A stretch of 18,367 nucleotides of DNA, from NCBI GenBank assembly GCA_016929355.1, contig JAFGJA010000189.1, forward strand, positions 1 through 18,367, written 5' to 3'. The DNA comes from Anaerolineae bacterium (GTDB lineage: Bacteria; Chloroflexota; Anaerolineae; Aggregatilineales; Aggregatilineaceae). The notes below the pieces were generated by a model. It saw nothing but the letters and a program-made list of their open reading frames with translations. It made no database searches and was not told the DNA's origin. Numbering within the stretch: the first letter of the stretch is position 1; each line of letters begins with the position of its first letter. A program made the translations under genes and the position numbers. Shown here piece after piece: positions 13,090-18,367 of this stretch.

Positions 13090-15066
13090 TTATTCGGCGA
13101 GAGCGCTCATACCGGCCTCAAGCGCCGCCACAATCCGATCCACATCATACAAACAGCCCTGCCATGTCCCGCCGCTTGCCAGTTGGAGCGCCGCCCATAA
13201 GCGCGTATCGTCCGGCAGCAAGGGATGCGGTTGCAAGTCGGGATGAACCGGGCGCTGCTTCAGCAAATTCTCCGCTTCCTCCGGCGTGAGATCGCGGCCC
13301 TCTGCCGCTACCAGATTCACGCTCCCGGTCAGTGTCTCCCGGTTGATGATCAGTTCCAGCAAATCACCATCACGCAATTTGCCAACCGGCCCGCCCGCGA
13401 GCGCTTCCGGCCCGACATGCCCGATACACGCCCCGGTGGAAACCCCGCTAAAGCGCCCATCGGTCACAATCGGCACATGCTTGCCCCAGGGCAGATGCTT
13501 CAGCGCGGCGGTAATTTCATACGTTTCCTCCATGCCCGTGCCCATCGGTCCACTGCCGATCAAGACAATGATGTCGCCCGACTGAATAGCGGGTTCGCTG
13601 ATACCTTTTACGGCATGGATCGCGGCTTGTTCCTCGGTGAAGACGCGCACCGGGCCGCGCATCCGGTACACATTATCGTCATCAATCACGCTCGGATCAA
13701 TCGCCGTCGCTTTGATCAAGGAACCTTCCGGCGCAATATTGCCGGTGGGGAAAACCACCGTACTGGTCAGGCCATTTTGCCGCGCGGTGTCCGCATCCAT
13801 GATCACGTTACCGGGATCGATCTGCTCAACAGTGGCAAGGCGTTCCCGGCTGGCGGTACGGCGTTTACTCTGCGCCCACCAATCGAGGTTTTCGCCCAAC
13901 GTTTGCCCGGAAACCGTCATCACATCCAGGTTGAGCAAACCCATATCGCGCAAATGCAGCATCACTTCGGGCACAGCGCCCGCAAAAAACACCTGCACCG
14001 TCGGGTGACTGCGCGGACCATTGGGCAGCGCATCGACCAGGCGTGGCGCGGCGCGATTCACCGCCTGCCAATCCGCGACGGTGGGGATGCGCAACCCTGC
14101 CGCGTGCGCCACTGCCGGGATATGCAGCAGCAGATTCGTACTGCCGCCAAACGCCGCATAAACCAGCATGGCATTTTCGATAGCCGCTTGCGTCAGAATG
14201 TCACGCAGCAAAATGCCGTTCGCTTTCAGGTGCAGCAATGCCAACGCCGAACGATGCGCCAGATCAAACCAGATCGGTTCGCCGGACGGAGCCAGCGCCC
14301 CATGCGGCAGCGCCAACCCTAACGCCTCCGTCACGACTTGCGAGGTGGCCGCCGTACCGAGAAATTGGCAACCCCCGCCCGGCGAACCACACGCGCGGCA
14401 GCCCATCTCGGCGGCATAATCCAGGCTGATCATGTCATGCGTGAAGCGCGTGCCGATAGACTGCACTTTTCCCGCGTCTTCCGCGCCGGGATCAGGCAGC
14501 GTCACGCCACCGGGGACCACGATACCGGGCAGTTCACGATTCCCTGCCAGCGCCAGCAGAATCGCGGGGAGTCCCTTATCACACGAACCAATGCCCATCA
14601 CGCCCGCGCGCGTGGGTAGGGAACGAATCTGCCGCCGCATAACGACAGCCGCGTCATTGCGATAGGGCAGGCTGTCAAACATACCCGTTGTGCCCTGCGT
14701 GCGCCCATCACACGGATCGGAGCAGTGCATCGCAAACGGGACCGCTTCATTAGCGCGCAGCGTTTCCGCCGCCTGCTTGACCAGCAGCACCACTTCCCAA
14801 TGCCCGGTATGCAGACCCAACGCAATCGGCGAACCATCCTCGGCCCGCACCCCGCCTTGCGTGCTGACGATCATGTAATGATCGCGGCCCACTTCGTCCG
14901 GGGCCCAGCCCATCCCGACATTTTGCGTCATCCCGAATAAATTCCCGCTCGGTTCGTCGCGCAGCATCTCCGGTGTGAGCGGCAGTCGCCCCGCCGGACC
15001 TTGCCCCGACAACCGCGAGGTTTGCACATGGGTGTCATTGCCCAGAATATCATTCAGTGTAATCAT
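13090..15066 (-). CDS. YjhG/YagF-type D-xylonate dehydratase (IlvD/Edd family)
   Basis: The 658-residue product aligns along its whole length, from memory, with E. coli YagF and YjhG (655 aa), which dehydrate D-xylonate to 2-keto-3-deoxy-D-xylonate. Characteristic stretches are SGNLFGMTQNVGMGW (40-54), DPCDGRTQGT, SLPTRAGVMGIGSCDKGLPA, GCRACGSPGGGCQFLGTA (222-239), GLTSTVVFPTGNIAPEGS and FSGVSTGACIGHVGPEALAGGP. Cysteines C119, C162 and C233 fit the iron-sulfur cluster ligands of IlvD/Edd enzymes. I start at ATG 15066, preceded by GGAAAA; ATG 15078 (four residues longer) is possible. The frame is open further upstream to 15669, but that part is the shadow of the phosphatase gene. No other pentose gene is adjacent, so the pathway context is missing. 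Confidence 0.9.
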   Translation of the reverse strand: MITLNDILGNDTHVQTSRLSGQGPAGRLPLTPEMLRDEPSGNLFGMTQNVGMGWAPDEVGRDHYMIVSTQGGVRAEDGSPIALGLHTGHWEVVLLVKQAAETLRANEAVPFAMHCSDPCDGRTQGTTGMFDSLPYRNDAAVVMRRQIRSLPTRAGVMGIGSCDKGLPAILLALAGNRELPGIVVPGGVTLPDPGAEDAGKVQSIGTRFTHDMISLDYAAEMGCRACGSPGGGCQFLGTAATSQVVTEALGLALPHGALAPSGEPIWFDLAHRSALALLHLKANGILLRDILTQAAIENAMLVYAAFGGSTNLLLHIPAVAHAAGLRIPTVADWQAVNRAAPRLVDALPNGPRSHPTVQVFFAGAVPEVMLHLRDMGLLNLDVMTVSGQTLGENLDWWAQSKRRTASRERLATVEQIDPGNVIMDADTARQNGLTSTVVFPTGNIAPEGSLIKATAIDPSVIDDDNVYRMRGPVRVFTEEQAAIHAVKGISEPAIQSGDIIVLIGSGPMGTGMEETYEITAALKHLPWGKHVPIVTDGRFSGVSTGACIGHVGPEALAGGPVGKLRDGDLLELIINRETLTGSVNLVAAEGRDLTPEEAENLLKQRPVHPDLQPHPLLPDDTRLWAALQLASGGTWQGCLYDVDRIVAALEAGMSALAE

Positions 15067-15122
15067 GTAGTTTTCCATTTCTACTATAGGCCAAGTATTG
15101 TTTCGCCAAGCCTGCCCCTCAA

Positions 15123-15131
15123 TGCTATAAT
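15123..15131 (+). promoter_or_regulatory. Extended -10 promoter (TGCTATAAT) of the GAF-phosphatase gene
   Basis: TGC plus perfect TATAAT at 15126-15131, the same nonamer as at 7842-7850. No clear -35 at the usual distance. Transcription would start near 15138, about 32 nt before the ATG at 15170. Confidence 0.55.
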
Positions 15132-15169
15132 GCACATCAATCCTACATCGTTTGCCAGGAAAACACATT

Positions 15170-16441
15170 ATGCCTGATGCTAAACAGCCCGTTTCGAATC
15201 CCGAACATCTTGCGACACTGTACGAAATCACCCGCCGTCTGAATTCAAGTCTTGATCTGGATGAAGTGCTTGAGTACGTTATGGATCGCGTGATCGAAGT
15301 CACCGGAGCCGAACGCGGCTTCCTGATGCTGAAAGACGACAAAACCGACGAAATGACCTTTCGCGTGGCGCGCGGGATGGACCGCACCGACCTGAATTCG
15401 CCTGAATTCCAGGTTAGCACCTCGATTATCCGCAAAGTGCAGCGCACCGGGCAAGCCCTGCTCACCGATAACGCGCAAAGTGATGATCGCTTCACGCGCG
15501 GCGAAAGCATCATGATCCTGGGCTTGCGCTCGATTCTGTGCGTGCCGATCAAGGTCAAAGATACTCTGATCGGGCTGGTGTACGTTGATAACCGGCTGCA
15601 TGTGGGTTTGTTCAACGAGGGCCACCGCGATCTCTTAGCGGCCTTCGCTAGCCAGGCCGGGATCGCCATCGAAAACGCGCGGCTGTATCAGGTGGCAGTG
15701 GAAAAAGGCCGCATGGAAAAAGAACTCCAGATGGCGAAGGACATCCAACGCGGGATGCTGCCCAAAGTCATCCCCGCCTATCCCGGTTATGAGATCGCGG
15801 CTGAATGGCGATCCGCGCGTGAAGTCGCGGGTGATTTTTACGATGTCTTCAGGCTGGGTGATGGCAGTTTGGGCGTGGTGGTCGCGGACGTGTCGGATAA
15901 AGGCGCACCCGCCGCGTTATTCATGGCCGTGTCGCGCAGTTTGATCCGCAGCGCATCTATTGCGACCAAAACGCCGGTAGACACGCTCAAACAGACAAAT
16001 ACGACCCTGCTGGCCGATACCGAATCCGGGATGTTCGTCACCGTCTATTACGCGATTCTGCATCCCGGCGGCAAGTTGACCTGCGTCAATGCGGGACACA
16101 ATTTGCCCCTGTTGTATCGCGCCAAGCAGCAAACCCACGAATTTTTGCCGCGCGGCGGGCGTCCGTTGGGCTGGTTCGAGGATTTACCGGTGCACGCGGT
16201 GAAATACGAGATCGAACCGGGCGACGTGCTGGTCTTTTACACGGATGGGCTGACCGAGGCGGAAAATATGGCGCGCGCGCCGTATGGCGAAGATCGATTG
16301 GTCGAAACGGTGAAAGCCAACGCGGATCGCTCCGCTACCGAGATCATGCAGGCGATCATCAAATCAATGGTGGACTTCATGGGCGCTGCGCCACCCTTTG
16401 ATGATACGACGCTGGTTGTTGTGCGCTATATGGGCGTTTAG
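15170..16441 (+). CDS. GAF-domain PP2C (SpoIIE/RsbU-type) serine phosphatase
   Basis: The 423-residue soluble protein has a GAF sensor domain (about 26-172, ending QAGIAIENARLYQ), a short coiled linker (173-195, EKGRMEKELQMAKDIQRGMLP) and a SpoIIE phosphatase domain (208-423). Metal-binding acids are seen at AGDFYD (D222), VVADVSDKG (D240, D243), FYTDGLTEA and FDDTTLVVV (D411/D412). Such proteins dephosphorylate anti-anti-sigma factors of the SpoIIAA/RsbV type when a signal binds the sensor. No partner RsbV or RsbW gene is in the window. ATG 15170 follows AGGA (15157-15160) with a 9-nt spacer; the frame extends to a TTG at 15152 without support. It is convergent, 11 bp apart, with the Clp-N repeat gene. 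Confidence 0.93.
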   Translation: MPDAKQPVSNPEHLATLYEITRRLNSSLDLDEVLEYVMDRVIEVTGAERGFLMLKDDKTDEMTFRVARGMDRTDLNSPEFQVSTSIIRKVQRTGQALLTDNAQSDDRFTRGESIMILGLRSILCVPIKVKDTLIGLVYVDNRLHVGLFNEGHRDLLAAFASQAGIAIENARLYQVAVEKGRMEKELQMAKDIQRGMLPKVIPAYPGYEIAAEWRSAREVAGDFYDVFRLGDGSLGVVVADVSDKGAPAALFMAVSRSLIRSASIATKTPVDTLKQTNTTLLADTESGMFVTVYYAILHPGGKLTCVNAGHNLPLLYRAKQQTHEFLPRGGRPLGWFEDLPVHAVKYEIEPGDVLVFYTDGLTEAENMARAPYGEDRLVETVKANADRSATEIMQAIIKSMVDFMGAAPPFDDTTLVVVRYMGV

Positions 16442-16452
16442 GGGCGTTTCGT

Positions 16453-17355
16453 TTAGTCCGCGTCTTGCGGCGGGGGTGGGGGAATCACGTCGCGGTAAAT
16501 GGCGGCGATAATCTGTTTCGCGCTCACCTTATAGATTTTCAACAGCGCGGCCCCCTGTGGATTTTCGGCTAACGCCAGCAGGATATGATCCGTGCCCGTG
16601 TAATGCATCCCTAACTGATCCGCGCGATCCACCGCATGATCGATCACATCTTCGAAGACCGCTTCCGCCGCCTGATCCGGCTTGGTTTTGCGCCGTTTAA
16701 GCGCAGTTTCCAATGCCGCTTGATCCAACCCACAATCGCTTAAAATCCGGCTGGCGGGACTGCGCGCCTCACGCACCAACACCAACAACAAATGCTCAAT
16801 CCCGGTACAACAATCGGCGTCTTGCGCGGCTAACTGCACGGCGGCGTTTAATACCCGGCGGGAGAGTTCGCTCAGGCGTGCGGTGCGTTTGGCGACTTCG
16901 ATGCTGAGTTCGGTCACGCCATCGTTGAGCAGCAGCCGCACGCGCCGCCGGATTTGATCCGAACTGATCCCCAACGTGCGCAGCAGATCAGACGCGCCCC
17001 CCTCCCGACTGCGCGCTAACGCTAATAATAAATGCTCGGTCCCGATATAGTGATGCCCAAACCAGCGCGATTCTTCGACAGACAGCGCCAACACCCGTCG
17101 CAAGGCTTCAGTGAGTTCGAGCGGGGTCACAAGCGGGTCCGTGACCGCGTGCAGCACGCGCACCTCTAATTCCGCCCGCCGCGTATCGATCTCCAGATCA
17201 CACAACACCTGTGATCCCAGACTCCCTTTTTCGCGCAGAATTCCCACCAGCAGATGATCAGTATCCACCGCTCCATGCTGGTAATTTTGCGCAAGATAGC
17301 GTGCTTGATTCAAGGCGCGCCGGGCGTGTTGGCTATAACGGTTATTCAACACCAT
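16453..17355 (-). CDS. Stand-alone Clp N-terminal (Clp R) repeat protein, no ATPase domain
   Basis: The 300-residue protein consists of four repeats like those in the substrate-receiving N-domain of ClpA/ClpC. They begin near residues 6 (YSQHARRALNQAR), 80 (LTEALRRVLALS), 162 (LSELSRRVLNAAV) and 232 (FEDVIDHAVDRAD). Each carries the conserved core: VDTDHLLVGILRE, IGTEHLLLALAR, TGIEHLLLVLVRE, TGTDHILLALAE. It ends in a proline run (PPPPPQDAD). There is no AAA+ module, Walker motif or membrane span. Proteins of this type are thought to act as adaptors or decoys for ClpC, but no function can be assigned here. It has four repeats where ClpC has two, so it may be a duplicated N-domain. Confidence 0.88.
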   Translation of the reverse strand: MVLNNRYSQHARRALNQARYLAQNYQHGAVDTDHLLVGILREKGSLGSQVLCDLEIDTRRAELEVRVLHAVTDPLVTPLELTEALRRVLALSVEESRWFGHHYIGTEHLLLALARSREGGASDLLRTLGISSDQIRRRVRLLLNDGVTELSIEVAKRTARLSELSRRVLNAAVQLAAQDADCCTGIEHLLLVLVREARSPASRILSDCGLDQAALETALKRRKTKPDQAAEAVFEDVIDHAVDRADQLGMHYTGTDHILLALAENPQGAALLKIYKVSAKQIIAAIYRDVIPPPPPQDAD

Positions 17356-17442
17356 CAGTCATTTTTTCCGGTGATCGGAATGTATCTACTCCATCTTGAT
17401 CCTACTGTTATTCGCGCCAGGGCACAAGAAACGCATATTTTC

Positions 17443-17451
17443 TGTTATAAT
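17443..17451 (+). promoter_or_regulatory. Extended -10 promoter (TGTTATAAT) giving a leaderless glycosyltransferase mRNA
   Basis: TGT plus TATAAT (17446-17451) lies so close to the ATG (17459-17461) that the expected start of transcription, 7 nt after the -10, is at 17458-17459. There is no Shine-Dalgarno between them. The simplest reading is a leaderless transcript. Confidence 0.55.
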
Positions 17452-17458
17452 GCGCGGC

Positions 17459-18367
17459 ATGACGACAATTGCACTCAATGCACACTTGCTAACGGCCCAG
17501 GTCGGGTATCGCAGCGCCGGAGTCAACGGGTATATCTATAACCTGCTGCACGCCTTGCCTGCTGCCGATCCATCATTGAATTATATTGTGCTGGCCGGTA
17601 GTCATGGTCAGCCGCCCGAACACGCCCGCCTGATCGCCCATCATGCGCGCTGGAATACGGAACGTCCGATCCGGCGCATTGTATGGGAACAGTTCGCCCA
17701 ACCCGTGACGCTGGCCCAACTCCGGCCCGATCTGGTTCATGCGTTGGCGTTTGTCTCGCCCTTGATCAATCCTGCTCCGGCGGTTGTGACCGTCTACGAT
17801 CTGAGTTTTGTCCATTACCCGGATCGCTTGCCTGCTGCGCGGCGCTTGTATTTACGGCTGTTCACGCGGCGCTCCTGTCAGGTAGCGCGGCGTGTGATCG
17901 CTATCTCGCAAAGCACAGCGCGCGATCTGACCGATACCTTCGCTATTCCGGCGAACAAGATCGATGTGGCTGTACCGGGCGTTGGCGATCAGTTCCGGCC
18001 ATTGTCGCGCGCCGAAATAGCAGCGTTCCGGCGGCGGGAAGGCTTGCCGGATCGCTTCTGGCTGTTTTTGGGCACGCTGGAACCACGCAAAAATTTACCC
18101 GTGCTGCTGCGCGCCTATGCCCGCCTCTCCGCAACGGAACGCCAAACGATGCATCTGGTCTTAGGCGGGGGCAAAGGGTGGATGTTTGACGAGATTTTCC
18201 GTACTATTGAAGAATACAACCTGTCGGATACGGTCCATTTGCCGGGCTATATTCCCGCCGCTGACCTGCCTTTGTGGTACAATGCCGCCGAAGCCTTTGT
18301 TTACCCGTCGATCTTCGAGGGTTTTGGCCTGCCCGTGATCGAGGCGATGGCGTGCGGCACACCAACC
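17459..18367 (+). CDS. Family-4 glycosyltransferase, C-terminus cut by window edge
   Basis: The frame is open from ATG 17459 to the window end (303 residues). It has a GT-B fold layout: an N-terminal acceptor domain starting MTTIALNAHLLTAQVG, containing VTVYDLSFVHYPDRLP, then a donor domain with AISQSTARDL, GTLEPRKNLPVLLRAY and the EX7E motif in FEGFGLPVIEAMACGTP (E287, E295). Such enzymes transfer a sugar from a nucleotide donor, often mannose, for envelope polysaccharide or glycolipid synthesis. Donor and acceptor cannot be named. The start has no ribosome-binding site but sits right after a TATAAT box. It is divergent from the Clp-N repeat gene. Confidence 0.92.
   Translation, partial: MTTIALNAHLLTAQVGYRSAGVNGYIYNLLHALPAADPSLNYIVLAGSHGQPPEHARLIAHHARWNTERPIRRIVWEQFAQPVTLAQLRPDLVHALAFVSPLINPAPAVVTVYDLSFVHYPDRLPAARRLYLRLFTRRSCQVARRVIAISQSTARDLTDTFAIPANKIDVAVPGVGDQFRPLSRAEIAAFRRREGLPDRFWLFLGTLEPRKNLPVLLRAYARLSATERQTMHLVLGGGKGWMFDEIFRTIEEYNLSDTVHLPGYIPAADLPLWYNAAEAFVYPSIFEGFGLPVIEAMACGTPT

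Noticed and set aside
13225..14322. Plus-strand 365-residue frame opposite the dehydratase
   Set aside because: Antisense shadow with Arg/His/Gln-rich low-quality sequence; the minus strand carries a full-length IlvD/Edd enzyme.
15079..15669. N-terminal 195-200 residues of the long minus-strand frame ending at 13090
   Set aside because: This part is antisense to the GAF-phosphatase and Ser/Arg-rich; the dehydratase family starts near MITLNDILGN.
1..18367. CRISPR array, tRNA or rRNA genes
   Set aside because: No regularly spaced repeats, cloverleaf-like sequence with CCA/GGTTCGAAT-type arm, or rRNA-like stretch was recognised; the GTTCG-type words near 12200 belong to the palindromic repeat.

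Overview
The window is about 18.4 kb of moderately GC-rich bacterial chromosome. Gene content and style suggest a Chloroflexota (Anaerolineae-like) bacterium: an archaeal/yeast-type aspartate-semialdehyde dehydrogenase, an isolated sortase, dispersed TGTAGGGGCG palindromes, extended -10 promoters and a stand-alone Clp-N repeat protein. This assignment rests on gene style, not on a marker gene, so it is only moderately secure. No tRNA, rRNA or CRISPR array was seen.

Layout. (1) 1-567, minus: the N-terminal part of a P1/DmpA-family aminopeptidase, cut by the window edge. (2) 600-4376: a threonine block. A promoter, a Thr/Met-rich 31-residue leader peptide and a Rho-independent terminator precede asd; together they look like a classical ribosome-mediated attenuator. 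Downstream, thrB is convergent to asd and divergent from thrC. (3) 4377-4763: a spacer with a palindromic repeat and a possible 54-residue minus-strand ORF. (4) 4764-7658: a class I aminotransferase and ATP-dependent PEP carboxykinase, probably one operon at the oxaloacetate node. (5) 7659-8344: a long non-coding stretch with a 15-bp perfect inverted repeat, a strong extended -10 promoter, an orphan ribosome-binding site, nested hairpins that look like a structured RNA, and a possible IS200/IS605 right-end remnant. (6) 8345-12147: a peptide/nickel-type ABC importer (substrate-binding protein, terminator, separate promoter, two permeases) without its ATPase genes. (7) 12404-13066: a sortase. 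(8) 13090-15066, minus: a YjhG/YagF-type D-xylonate dehydratase, divergent from a GAF-SpoIIE (RsbU-like) phosphatase at 15170-16441. (9) 16453-17355, minus: a four-repeat Clp-N protein lacking any ATPase domain. (10) 17459-end: a family-4 glycosyltransferase, cut by the window edge and apparently read from a leaderless transcript.

How the parts fit. asd, thrB and thrC are three of the aspartate-to-threonine steps; aspartokinase and homoserine dehydrogenase must lie elsewhere. The aminotransferase and PckA interconvert aspartate, oxaloacetate and phosphoenolpyruvate, so the first 7.6 kb is largely aspartate-family metabolism. The strongest candidate for an undescribed system is the asd attenuator: Thr and Met codons are read just upstream of competing hairpins. 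The second is the structured non-coding stretch ahead of the ABC importer.
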